Part shown: in pieces, positions 55,856 through 64,000 of the stretch | Position numbering within the stretch: the stretch's first letter is position 1 | Layout of the letters: every line of letters starts with the position of its first letter | Origin: Sphingomicrobium nitratireducens | GTDB lineage: Bacteria; Pseudomonadota; Alphaproteobacteria; Sphingomonadales; Sphingomonadaceae | Reading direction: 5' to 3' | Assembly (NCBI RefSeq): GCF_026157035.1 | Contig: NZ_JANJZA010000001.1 | Coordinates: 413,001 to 477,000 of the forward strand | DNA length: 64,000 nucleotides | Notes under the pieces: model-generated | The model's input: the letters and a program-made list of their open reading frames with translations, nothing else | Database searches by the model: none | Told to the model about the DNA's origin: nothing | Translations under genes and position numbers: made by a program

Positions 55856-56260
55856 GTGCCGTGCGTTCATCTTACTAAGGTCGCCTATGGCTGCGCCAGC
55901 CTGACCGCGCTCGAGAAGCGCATCGCCCGCCGTGCGTCGGGGGGCGAGGTGAAGGTGGTCACGCGCATGCGTCCCAAGCGCGCAGACGAGGTCGTCGCGG
56001 GGGGCGCGCTCCACTGGATCGTCAAGCATCGCATCATTGCCCGCTCTCCGATCCTCAGGCTCGACGACCGCAAGGACGGGCGCATCGACATCGTCTGTTC
56101 GGACAAGCTCGAAATGGTCGCCGCGCTCCCCAAGCGCGCGCACCAGGGTTGGCGCTACCTCGAGGAAAAGAACGCGCCCGGAACCGAGGGCGACGGGTCG
56201 GGGCTCGATGAATTGCCGCCTCGCCTCTACATGAAGCTGGCGGCGCTGGCGCTGGTCTAG
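55856..56260 (+). CDS. DUF1489-family protein
   Basis: 134 aa from GTG at 55856 (MPCVHLTKVAYGCASLTALE). Family-like segments: TRMRPKRADEVVAGGALHWIVKH, ILRLDDRKDGRIDIVCSD and the terminal PPRLYMKLAALALV. DUF1489 proteins are common and uncharacterised in alphaproteobacteria; the basic composition could suit nucleic acid binding (inference only). It follows mgtE by 32 bases. Confidence 0.82.
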   Translation: MPCVHLTKVAYGCASLTALEKRIARRASGGEVKVVTRMRPKRADEVVAGGALHWIVKHRIIARSPILRLDDRKDGRIDIVCSDKLEMVAALPKRAHQGWRYLEEKNAPGTEGDGSGLDELPPRLYMKLAALALV

Positions 56261-56943
56261 TCGGCGCAGCCCGTCAGGCGGCCCGATCCCTCGAGATCGA
56301 TCTTGCAGGCGGGACTGCCACCGAGGGTGACGTCCGCGGCGCCGCGAATGACGAGATCGGCGCTGTTCTCGGCATAAGCATGGACGAAGGCGGGGCCGCC
56401 GACCTGCATGGTGAGGTCGCCGACTTCGAGTGCGGAGGCTTCGAGCGAACTCATCCCCCGCAGGATCATGCGCGCCTTCTTCGCTTCGCCCGAGGCGCGC
56501 ACGATGCCCGCGCCGACCATCGTCACCGAGAGATTGTCGACGTCGATATCGGTGAGGTCGGCCGAGCCGGTGCCCCCGAGGCTGAGCGTGAAGTCGAGCC
56601 CTTCCACCCCGTCGACGAGCAGGCTGCCCGTGCCGTTGACCGAGGCCCGTTCGACCTCGTGCGTGCCGACCTCGATCTCGATCGGCGCGGAGTTCGCCTC
56701 GCGGCCGGTTCCCTGGCGCAAGGAAACGACGAGCGTGCGGTTGCGCACGTCGACGATGACGCCGTCGAGCGCGGCGGTCGGCCCCTTGGCCTTGGCGTAA
56801 GGCGGCGTGCCGGTGCGCACGACGAGGCGCACCGGACCCTCGAGGCGAACCTTGTCGAACCCGGTGACGGTGTAGTTGCGTTCGGCAGCGAGGCCGGGCG
56901 CGCAGAGGCCGAGGGCAAGGAAGGCGATGGCGGGGCGTTTCAT
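56257..56943 (-). CDS. DUF2807-like exported protein, second of a tandem pair
   Basis: 228 aa from MKRPAIAFLALGLCAPGLAA, a signal peptide. The mature part is a beta-helix-like repeat (GTGSLLVDGVEG, GGTGSADLTDIDVDNLSVTM, GPAFVHAYAENSADLVIRGA) of head-GIN type. It is smaller in Gly-Ser repeat content than the upstream paralogue, from which it is separated by 37 bases. The function is unknown; DUF2807 proteins are secreted or surface. Confidence 0.78.
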   Translation of the reverse strand: MKRPAIAFLALGLCAPGLAAERNYTVTGFDKVRLEGPVRLVVRTGTPPYAKAKGPTAALDGVIVDVRNRTLVVSLRQGTGREANSAPIEIEVGTHEVERASVNGTGSLLVDGVEGLDFTLSLGGTGSADLTDIDVDNLSVTMVGAGIVRASGEAKKARMILRGMSSLEASALEVGDLTMQVGGPAFVHAYAENSADLVIRGAADVTLGGSPACKIDLEGSGRLTGCAD

Positions 56944-56980
56944 GCCCGCACCATCGCGCATCATGGTTAACAAGTCATGC

Positions 56981-57718
56981 CTAGCTGCAGACGACGTTGC
57001 CGGACCCGGCCTTGGACACGGTGCACTTCGCGCCGCCGCTGATCGCGACGTCGCCCGAGCCCGCGATCGAGATGTCCGCAGTGTCCGTGACCGAGGTCGC
57101 GACATCGCCCGAACCTGCGATCTCGACCTGCGCGGCCTTCGACACGAGTTCGTTGGCGGCAAAGCTGCCCGACCCGGCGATATCGACATCGATCGAGTCG
57201 GCGGTTCCGGCCATCGCCATGTCGCCCGAGCCGGCAATGTCGAATTCGGCGGTCTTGACCGCGAGCTGGCGCACCATCAGCGAGCCCGAACCCGCAATAT
57301 CGCCGTCGAAGCGGTCGCCCGACACCTGCGCGATGTCGATGTCGCCCGAACCGGCGATTCCGGCGGCCTTGAGCATCGCGCCGGTGATGGCGATCTTGAC
57401 GACCGCGTTGCCCTCCCAGCGGATGCGGTCGCCTTCCTTCTTCATCGGCCGGATCGTCAGCTTGCCGTCCTCGACCTTGAACTCGGTAAAGCGGATCACG
57501 TTCTCGGGCCCATCTGCGGTGAGGCCGAGCGCGTCGCCGGGCGTGACCGTGACGTCGTAGGGTCCGGCGACTTCGAGACGGTCGAAGCCTTCGACCTGCA
57601 CGACCTGGCTGGTCGCCGCGCCGACCGACATGTCGACGCTGTCGCCGCCCATGTCGACGCAGCCGCCCAGCGCGCCGGTCATCAGTGCGGCCATCGAGGC
57701 GAAAGTTTTCATGATCAT
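56981..57718 (-). CDS. DUF2807 (head-GIN) exported protein, first of a tandem pair
   Basis: 245 aa from MIMKTFASMAALMTGALGGCV, chosen because AAGGGG lies 6 bases upstream; a TTG seven codons earlier and an ATG two codons later are alternatives. It has a possible lipobox (LGGC). The body is built of repeats containing AGSGD (DIDIAQVSGDRFDGDIAGSG, FDIAGSGDMAMAGTADSIDV, VEIAGSGDVATSV, ISIAGSGDVAISGG), the beta-solenoid signature of DUF2807. The operator candidate at 57741-57762 stands 23 bases upstream. Confidence 0.85.
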   Translation of the reverse strand: MIMKTFASMAALMTGALGGCVDMGGDSVDMSVGAATSQVVQVEGFDRLEVAGPYDVTVTPGDALGLTADGPENVIRFTEFKVEDGKLTIRPMKKEGDRIRWEGNAVVKIAITGAMLKAAGIAGSGDIDIAQVSGDRFDGDIAGSGSLMVRQLAVKTAEFDIAGSGDMAMAGTADSIDVDIAGSGSFAANELVSKAAQVEIAGSGDVATSVTDTADISIAGSGDVAISGGAKCTVSKAGSGNVVCS

Positions 57719-57740
57719 GGTCAACCCCTTGGTGTTCAAT

Positions 57741-57762
57741 GTGTATTGATCGCCTAATACAC
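57741..57762. promoter_or_regulatory. Operator candidate GTGTATT-N8-AATACAC before the DUF2807 pair
   Basis: A perfect 7-bp inverted repeat with an 8-base spacer, 23 bases ahead of the DUF2807 ATG. Its arms match the site at 54340-54359. No regulator gene is adjacent to either. Confidence 0.65.
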
Positions 57763-57793
57763 CTACGAGGGGCGCGATGGCAAGGGGGCAAGC

Positions 57794-57827
57794 AAAAGGG
57801 CGCCGGGATCACTCCCGACGCCCTTTT
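57794..57827 (-). terminator. Terminator downstream of carD
   Basis: AAAAGGGCG and CGCCCTTTT pair over 9 bp, continued after one mismatch by a CGGGA/TCCCG 5-bp stem with a TCAC loop. It lies 64 bases after the carD stop and ahead of the DUF2807 operator; T-runs on both strands make it symmetric. Confidence 0.85.
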
Positions 57828-57890
57828 ATGTCGCTAGCGAAAAGGGAGACTTAGGCGTCGGAAAACGCGCCGATCGTCCCCCGGACGCTC

Positions 57891-58424
57891 TTAGGCGTCT
57901 TCCTTTTCCGCGTTCCAGATCTTGGCCGCCTTGTCGAGGATCTCGAGGATCTTCTTGAGCGCGGTCTTCTCGTCGGTCTTTTCCATCGCCGCGAGTTCGC
58001 GGGCCAGGCGCGAGGAGGCCGCTTCGAAGATCTGGCGCTCCGAATAGCTCTGCTCGGGCTGGTCGTCCGCGCGGAACAGGTCGCGGGTCACTTCGGCGAT
58101 CTGGATGAGGTCGCCCGAATTGATCTTCGCTTCATACTCCTGGGCGCGGCGCGACCACATGGTGCGCTTGACCTTGGGCTTGCCCTTGAGGGTCTCCATC
58201 GCGTCCTTCATCGCCTTGTCCGAGGACAGCTTGCGCATGCCCGTCGATTCGGCCTTGTTGACCGGAACGCGCAGGGTCATCTTTTCCTTCTCGAAACGAA
58301 GGACGTAGAGGTCGAGGCTGATGCCGGCGATCTCGGTCGACTGCAGTTCGATCACTTTTCCGACGCCGTGCTTGGGGTAGACCACGTAGTCGCCGACGTC
58401 GAAACTCACTGCCTTGCTCGCCAT
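57891..58424 (-). CDS. carD: CarD/CdnL-family RNA polymerase-binding regulator
   Basis: 177 aa. The N-terminal RNAP-interacting Tudor-like domain is VGDYVVYPKHGVGKVIEL (about 8-25), ending near residue 60 (TLRVPVNKAESTGMRKL); the C-terminal helical DNA-backbone-binding domain carries KRTMWSRRAQEYEAKINSGD and ELAAMEKTDEKTALKK. It stabilises open complexes at rRNA and other promoters. A consensus TATAAT lies 150 bases upstream. Confidence 0.95.
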   Translation of the reverse strand: MASKAVSFDVGDYVVYPKHGVGKVIELQSTEIAGISLDLYVLRFEKEKMTLRVPVNKAESTGMRKLSSDKAMKDAMETLKGKPKVKRTMWSRRAQEYEAKINSGDLIQIAEVTRDLFRADDQPEQSYSERQIFEAASSRLARELAAMEKTDEKTALKKILEILDKAAKIWNAEKEDA

Positions 58425-58575
58425 ATGGTAGAAACCTTTCGCCTAACTCGGACGCCTTCAGGAACCTTCCCGCCGTATCGCCCCCCAAACAGCGACCCCC
58501 CGGCCAGGGTTCCAGATGTTGCGTCCAGTCCGTCTATGATGATGCCGCCGCGAGAGGGCGACGGCTTGTGGCTGA

Positions 58576-58581
58576 ATTATA
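58576..58581 (-). promoter_or_regulatory. Consensus -10 element for carD
   Basis: TATAAT on the minus strand, just beyond the dinB stop, with TTG immediately before it; the -35 region (TCGCAA) is weak. It would give carD a leader of about 145 bases and uncouple it from dinB. Confidence 0.5.
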
Positions 58582-58593
58582 ACAAAAAACGCC

Positions 58594-59715
58594 TCAGATT
58601 GCGAGTCCCAGCTGTTCGGGCCCTCCCTCGGGCGACTCGGAAGGCGAAAAGAGGCCGAGTCCCAACAATCTGATGCCCTTTTCCACAGGCAGCAGCGCGT
58701 CGAGCAGGCGCACGCCCGCAGCCGCGAATCGGGGCTTGTCGGCGACCGTGTCGGCGAAGCTCGTCGAGCGGGTGATGAGCGTGAAGTCGGCGAACTTGAC
58801 CTTGAGCGTGACGGTACGGCCGCGGAATTGGGCCTTCTCGATCCGCTCCCAGGCATAGTCGGTGACGCGCGCCAACTCGGCGAGAAGCGCGTCGCGGTCG
58901 GTGAGGTCGGTGTCGAAGGTGCGCTCGGCGCTGACCGACTTGCGCTGGCGGTGGCTGCGCACGGGGCGCTCGTCGATGCCTCGGCAGATGCGGTAATACC
59001 AGTCGGCGCTGCTGCCGAACTGGCGGCGCAGGTCTTCGTGGCGCCATGCCTTGAGATCGGCGCCGGTGAGGATGCCGAGCGTCTCCATCTTCGCGGCGGT
59101 CTTGGGCCCGATGCCGTGGAAGCGCTTGACCGGCAGCGCCTCGACGAAGGCGGCGCCGCGATGAGGCGGGATGACGCACAGCCCGTCAGGCTTGTTCTGG
59201 TCGGAGGCGAGCTTGGCGACGAACTTGCAGTAGGACACGCCCGCGCTCGCGGTCAGCCCGGTCTCGGCCCTTATACGCGCGCGAATGTCCTCGGCGATGG
59301 CCCGGGCGGTGCCGAGCCCGTGACGATCCTCGGTGACGTCGAGATAGGCCTCGTCGAGGCTCAGCGGTTCGACGAGGTCGGTATGGTAGGCGAAGATGTC
59401 GCGGATCTGTCTGGAGACCGCGCGGTAGACGTCGAAGCGCGACTTGACGAACACGAGGTCGGGGCAGCGGCGCCTGGCGGTGACCGAGGGCATGGCCGAG
59501 CGCACGCCATATTCGCGCGCCTCGTAACTCGCCGCCGCGACCACGCCGCGATGCCCGCCGCCGACCGCGACCGGGCGCCCGCGCAAGTCGGGATTGTCGC
59601 GCTGTTCGACGCTGGCAAAGAAGGCGTCCATGTCGACATGGATCACCTTGCGCCCGTCGGCGCCGGGTTCGGGCAGGTCGGCCGGATCGAAGCGGGAATC
59701 GGGCGAAAGCGTCAC
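58594..59715 (-). CDS. dinB: DNA polymerase IV
   Basis: 373 aa from GTG at 59715 ([14 protein letters not shown]). Y-family motifs: [29 protein letters not shown] and the helix-hairpin-helix [19 protein letters not shown]; little-finger domain from about 245. The C-terminal QLGLAI fits a beta-clamp-binding hexamer. It bypasses lesions and extends mismatches. The GTG is preferred because the next in-frame ATG would remove part of the active-site strand. Confidence 0.94.
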   Translation of the reverse strand: MTLSPDSRFDPADLPEPGADGRKVIHVDMDAFFASVEQRDNPDLRGRPVAVGGGHRGVVAAASYEAREYGVRSAMPSVTARRRCPDLVFVKSRFDVYRAVSRQIRDIFAYHTDLVEPLSLDEAYLDVTEDRHGLGTARAIAEDIRARIRAETGLTASAGVSYCKFVAKLASDQNKPDGLCVIPPHRGAAFVEALPVKRFHGIGPKTAAKMETLGILTGADLKAWRHEDLRRQFGSSADWYYRICRGIDERPVRSHRQRKSVSAERTFDTDLTDRDALLAELARVTDYAWERIEKAQFRGRTVTLKVKFADFTLITRSTSFADTVADKPRFAAAGVRLLDALLPVEKGIRLLGLGLFSPSESPEGGPEQLGLAI

Positions 59716-59805
59716 GTCGGTCTTCCTAGCGCCTTTTCACCTCGCGCCCGATATGCTTTAGGGCGCGGCGACTCTTCCCAAGGATCTTTTCATCAGGACA
59801 GCCCC

Positions 59806-61002
59806 ATGAACATCCACGAATATCAGGCCAAGGAACTGCTCGCGAAGTTCGGTGCGCCGGTGCCCGCCGGTCACGCCGCGATGAGCGTCGAGGAAGCCGT
59901 CGAGGCGGCCAAGAAGCTTCCCGGGCCGCTGTGGGTGGTCAAGGCGCAGATCCACGCCGGCGGGCGCGGCAAGGGCCATTTCAAGGAACTGCCCGAAGGG
60001 TCGAAGGGCGGTGTCCGCCTCGCCAAGAGCCTCGAGGAAGTCGAGGCGCACTCCAAGGACATGCTCGGCAACACGCTGGTGACCGTGCAGACCGGCGAAG
60101 AGGGCAAGGAAGTCCAGCGCCTCTACATCACCGACGGCGTCGACATCGACAGCGAATTCTACCTCGCCATGCTGGTCGACCGCGCGACCGGCCGGATCGC
60201 CATCGTCGCGAGCCCGGAAGGCGGGATGGACATCGAGCAGGTCGCCCACGACACGCCCGAAAAGGTCCACACCTTCACGATCGACCCCGCGACCGGCCTG
60301 ATGCCGCACCACGGGCGCTCGGTCGCTGCGGCGCTCGGCCTCACCGGCAGCCTCGCCAAGCAGGCGGCCAAGGTCACCACGGCGCTCTACAAGGCGTTCC
60401 TCGGTACCGATGCCTCGCAGATCGAGATCAACCCGCTGGCCGTGTCGGGCGACGACCTGCTCGTCCTCGACGCCAAGGTCGGCTTCGACGGCAATGCCAT
60501 GTTCCGCCACCCGGACATCGCCGAACTGCGCGACCTCACCGAGGAAGACCCGATGGAAGTCGAGGCGTCGAAGTACGACCTCGCCTACATCAAGCTCGAC
60601 GGCGACATCGGCTGCATGGTCAACGGCGCGGGCCTCGCCATGGCGACGATGGACATCATCAAGCTGAACGGCGCCTTCCCGGCCAACTTCCTCGACGTCG
60701 GTGGCGGCGCTTCGAAGGAGAAGGTCACCGCGGCGTTCAAGATCATCCTCTCGGACCCGGCGGTGAAGGGCATTCTCGTCAACATTTTCGGCGGGATCAT
60801 GCGCTGCGACACGATCGCCGAAGGCATCGTCGCGGCGGCCAAGGAAGTCGATCTCGACGTGCCGCTGGTCGTTCGCCTCGAGGGCACCAATGTCAAGCAG
60901 GGCAAGGACATCCTCGCCAATTCGGGCCTGCCGATCATCGCGGCGGACGACTTGGGCGATGCGGCCCGCAAGATCGTCGCCGAGGTCAAGCAGCCCGCCT
61001 AG
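59806..61002 (+). CDS. sucC: Succinyl-CoA synthetase beta subunit
   Basis: 398 aa from [20 protein letters not shown]; the ATP-grasp region includes [14 protein letters not shown], and the C-terminal domain has [17 protein letters not shown] and [16 protein letters not shown]. With SucD it converts succinyl-CoA to succinate with ATP or GTP in the TCA cycle. No sucD is adjacent: the next gene is a convergent exoD-like gene, with which sucC shares a CTAG stop. Confidence 0.97.
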   Translation: MNIHEYQAKELLAKFGAPVPAGHAAMSVEEAVEAAKKLPGPLWVVKAQIHAGGRGKGHFKELPEGSKGGVRLAKSLEEVEAHSKDMLGNTLVTVQTGEEGKEVQRLYITDGVDIDSEFYLAMLVDRATGRIAIVASPEGGMDIEQVAHDTPEKVHTFTIDPATGLMPHHGRSVAAALGLTGSLAKQAAKVTTALYKAFLGTDASQIEINPLAVSGDDLLVLDAKVGFDGNAMFRHPDIAELRDLTEEDPMEVEASKYDLAYIKLDGDIGCMVNGAGLAMATMDIIKLNGAFPANFLDVGGGASKEKVTAAFKIILSDPAVKGILVNIFGGIMRCDTIAEGIVAAAKEVDLDVPLVVRLEGTNVKQGKDILANSGLPIIAADDLGDAARKIVAEVKQPA

Positions 61003-61619
61003 GCGGCGCTGCCCATCAGCGAATAGATGCCGAGCGCTGCGGCGCTCGTCCCGATCGCGATCGCGACGAGGATGAGCGCGCCGTCGCGCACCAGCAGCGC
61101 CAGCCCGAACGCCGCGATGGCAAGCATCGGGCCGCTGCTGGCGAACGGCAGGAATTCCAGCGGCGGGACGGTCGCGCACAGACCGATCACGACCAGTGCG
61201 GAGATGCGCACGGGAAAGCCGTGGGTCAGCCAGCGCAGGCGGCCGTGAAACCAGTGGTCGAGTTTCGACGCGAGCGGTTCGAGCTTGCGGCTGGCGGCGT
61301 CCAGCTTGTCCGAATGGATCGAGCGCTTCTCGATCACGCTCGGTAGCCAGATGCGATGCGAACCGACCAGCATCTGGATCGCGACGATGGCGATGATGAA
61401 AGCAAGGAAGGTCGGGACGCCGGGAATCGCGCCGATCGGCGTAATCTCCATCAGCGCCGGGACCATCAGCATCGGACCGTAGGTGCGCGTGCCGAGCGCG
61501 TCGACCACGTCGCTGATCGAAACCGAGCCCTGTTCCGCGGCAAGCTGCTCGAGGCAGCGCAGCACGTCGCCCACTGAATGGGGGACGCCGAATCGTCCGG
61601 TGCCGAAATGAACGCTCAT
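60999..61619 (-). CDS. ExoD-family membrane protein
   Basis: 206 aa. An N-terminal cytoplasmic segment ([21 protein letters not shown]) is followed by [20 protein letters not shown], the ExoD signature, and four or so helices, the last ending [11 protein letters not shown]. ExoD was named for its effect on exopolysaccharide and alkaline tolerance in rhizobia; its role elsewhere is not established. Confidence 0.9.
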   Translation of the reverse strand: MSVHFGTGRFGVPHSVGDVLRCLEQLAAEQGSVSISDVVDALGTRTYGPMLMVPALMEITPIGAIPGVPTFLAFIIAIVAIQMLVGSHRIWLPSVIEKRSIHSDKLDAASRKLEPLASKLDHWFHGRLRWLTHGFPVRISALVVIGLCATVPPLEFLPFASSGPMLAIAAFGLALLVRDGALILVAIAIGTSAAALGIYSLMGSAA

Positions 61620-61754
61620 GGTGGCGACAACTAAGCGACAGCTTCATTCGTTGCGCAAGCGTGCCCTTACGGAACTTTGCCCATTTGACGCGCGCTGTCC
61701 GTCCGACCATATGGCCCATGAAATTCCACACCTCCCGCAAGGAGAATGTTTCCC

Positions 61755-62501
<747 letters not shown>

Positions 62502-62502
62502 G

Positions 62503-63435
62503 ATGAAGACGCTCGTTCTCGTCGAACATGACGGCGCCGCCATCAAGGACGCCACCCTTTCCACCGTCACCGCCGCCAAGGAACTGGGTGGCGAGGTCCA
62601 CCTGCTGGTCGCGGGCAAGGATGTCGGCGCGGTAGCCGATGCCGCCACGAAGATCGACGGGGTGGGCAAGGTCCACGTCGCCGACGCGGCGCATCTCGAA
62701 CACCAGCTGGCCGAAGACGTGGCGCCGATCCTGATCGCGCAGATGGGCCACCACGACGTGCTGATGGCGAGCGCCACCACGACGGGCAAGAACGTCGCGC
62801 CGCGCGTCGCCGCCAAGCTCGACGTGATGCAGGTCTCCGACATCATCGCCGTCGAGGGCGCCGACACGTTCAAGCGTCCGATCTACGCCGGCAACGCCAT
62901 CGCGACGGTCAAGTCGAACGACGCCAAGAAGGTCATTACCGTGCGCTCGACCGGCTTCGCTAAGGCGGCCGCCGAGGGCGGTTCGGGCACGATCGAGGCG
63001 ATCGACGTGGGCGCGGGCAGCGCCAAGTCCGACTTCGTCGGCGCCGAAGTCAGCAAGAGCGATCGCCCCGAGCTGACCAGCGCGGGCGTGATCGTCTCGG
63101 GCGGGCGCGCGTTCGGTTCGAACGAGGATTTTCACAAATTGCTCGACCCGCTTGCCGACAAACTCGGCGCTGCCGTCGGCGCGTCGCGCGCGGCGGTCGA
63201 TGCGGGCTATGCCCCCAACGACTACCAGGTCGGCCAGACCGGCAAGATCGTGGCCCCGGAAGTCTACATCGCCATCGGCATCTCGGGCGCGATCCAGCAC
63301 CTCGCGGGGATGAAGGACAGCAAGACCATCGTTGCGATCAACAAGGACGAGGAAGCGCCGATCTTCCAGGTCGCGGACATCGGCCTAGTCGGTGACCTGT
63401 TCAAGATCGTGCCGGAGCTGACCGAGAAGCTCTAG
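62503..63435 (+). CDS. etfA: Electron transfer flavoprotein alpha subunit
   Basis: 310 aa from [20 protein letters not shown]. The FAD-binding C-terminal domain has [60 protein letters not shown] and [17 protein letters not shown]. It partners EtfB, with which it overlaps closely (TAAGATG). A strong terminator follows. Confidence 0.97.
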   Translation: MKTLVLVEHDGAAIKDATLSTVTAAKELGGEVHLLVAGKDVGAVADAATKIDGVGKVHVADAAHLEHQLAEDVAPILIAQMGHHDVLMASATTTGKNVAPRVAAKLDVMQVSDIIAVEGADTFKRPIYAGNAIATVKSNDAKKVITVRSTGFAKAAAEGGSGTIEAIDVGAGSAKSDFVGAEVSKSDRPELTSAGVIVSGGRAFGSNEDFHKLLDPLADKLGAAVGASRAAVDAGYAPNDYQVGQTGKIVAPEVYIAIGISGAIQHLAGMKDSKTIVAINKDEEAPIFQVADIGLVGDLFKIVPELTEKL

Positions 63436-63459
63436 GCGCTGCCCGGATCGATCATGAAG

Positions 63460-63492
63460 GGGCCGCGCGCTGTCGAAGCGCGCGGCCCTTTT
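63460..63492 (+). terminator. Intrinsic terminator after etfBA
   Basis: A perfect 12-bp stem (GGGCCGCGCGCT / AGCGCGCGGCCC) with a GTCGA loop followed by TTTT, 24 bases after the etfA stop. It may also serve the convergent gene at 63497. Confidence 0.9.
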
Positions 63493-63496
63493 CGTG

Positions 63497-64000
63497 TTAG
63501 TTTGTGAGGACGACCGGGTTGGTCAGCAACAGCTCCATCGCGTCCCATTCGCTCATGCCCTCGGCGACGCGCTCGGTGATCCACTGCTTCACCAGCTGCT
63601 CGCCGGTCACATAGTTGATGATGTAGGCGCGGTTGGCGTCGGCGAAGGCGACGGTGCGCTTGGCCTGCGCTTCGGAGCGCAGCATGTACTTGCGCTGCAG
63701 CGCTTCGGCCTCGGCGGCGGTGATGTGCCCGTCGATATAGGCGCGGCCGATCATCGGGTTGGCTTCCTCGAGCCCGTCCATCGCCTCGACGACCGCGAGG
63801 TAGCGTTCCGCCTCGACCGGATCGAACCCGGCGATCGGGAACAGCGTGTCGCGCACGAACGGCAGCAGCTCGTTACCGGGGTAGGCGAGCTTGACGCCAT
63901 AGTCGGCGCTTCCTTCAGCGATCAGCGACTGCGGCGAATAAAGCGGGTAGACTTGGTATTCGACCCAGCCCTTGCCGTCGGCGAGTTCCTGTTCGAGCAG
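63497..64000 (-). CDS. C-terminal part of an uncharacterised protein, cut by the right edge
   Basis: 168 codons including the stop are in the window, reading in from position 64000 without a stop. The segment LYSPQSLIAEGSADYGVKLA resembles the EGxA region that follows HExxH in gluzincin-type metallopeptidases, but the HExxH part, if any, is outside. The rest is helical (RYLAVVEAMDGLEEANPMIG; DGHITAAEAEALQRKYM) and ends MELLLTNPVVLTN. The apparent Met at 63856 is internal, since the frame continues upstream. Function unknown. Confidence 0.7.
   Translation of the reverse strand: MLEQELADGKGWVEYQVYPLYSPQSLIAEGSADYGVKLAYPGNELLPFVRDTLFPIAGFDPVEAERYLAVVEAMDGLEEANPMIGRAYIDGHITAAEAEALQRKYMLRSEAQAKRTVAFADANRAYIINYVTGEQLVKQWITERVAEGMSEWDAMELLLTNPVVLTN

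Overview
The window is about 64 kb of high-GC chromosome from an alphaproteobacterium, most likely of the order Sphingomonadales. The evidence is the gene content: a CC_3452-family secreted protein, a threonyl-tRNA synthetase/IF-3 neighbourhood, a large TonB-dependent receptor, a SUF operon headed by an Rrf2 regulator, a CarD regulator, and sucC next to exoD-like and etfBA genes. There is no rRNA, tRNA, IS element, prophage, CRISPR array or classical defence island. Nearly every base is in a gene, no gene-free stretch exceeds 300 bases, and the region reads as a vertically inherited core block.

Layout. 1-2.5 kb: galU (cut by the left edge), a small lipoprotein, a TlpA-like thioredoxin lipoprotein, dapD and a HAD phosphatase. 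2.6-6.1 kb: a lipoprotein subtilase with an apparent outer-membrane barrel end, an MddA-like methyltransferase and a small secreted protein. 6.2-12.1 kb (minus strand): a nine-gene SUF operon, rrf2-sufB-orf59-orf110-sufC-sufD-sufS-sufT-sufA, with every junction overlapping. 12.2-18.7 kb: a DUF885 peptidase, pyrD, ggt and an acyl-CoA ligase. 18.7-21.8 kb: a glyoxalase operon. 21.8-23.7 kb: a hydrolase/XRE/small-membrane-protein cassette that includes two proteins of only 54 and 55 aa. 23.8-28.8 kb: thrS, a chemoreceptor and infC. 29-32 kb: a TonB-dependent receptor. 32-37.4 kb: mutS-glnD. 37.5-44.3 kb: a membrane protein, maeB, the RelA/SpoT homologue, a CC_3452 protein, an HxlR regulator and rpoZ. 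44.4-50 kb: a phospholipase-D-type synthase, a PmtA-like methyltransferase, an MFS transporter and a CDC48-like AAA ATPase. 50-58.4 kb: an SDR, a DUF418 protein, a cyclophilin, a secreted amidohydrolase, mgtE, a DUF1489 protein, a tandem DUF2807 pair and carD. 58.6-64 kb: dinB, sucC, an ExoD-like protein, etfBA and a partial protein.

The points most worth following up are regulatory or architectural. (1) The suf regulator gene has a perfect 7-bp inverted repeat directly before its ATG. (2) Two unrelated secreted-protein operons share the operator TGTATT-N8-AATACA with no linked regulator. (3) The RelA/SpoT start codon and its ribosome-binding site are paired in a perfect 9-bp hairpin. (4) Six convergent gene pairs end on a shared CTAG in which both stop codons overlap. 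(5) Two unrecognised small proteins are translationally coupled inside the suf operon. (6) infC has its best ribosome-binding site in front of an ATA codon. All functional calls come from reading motifs and protein sequence by eye; no database search was run.
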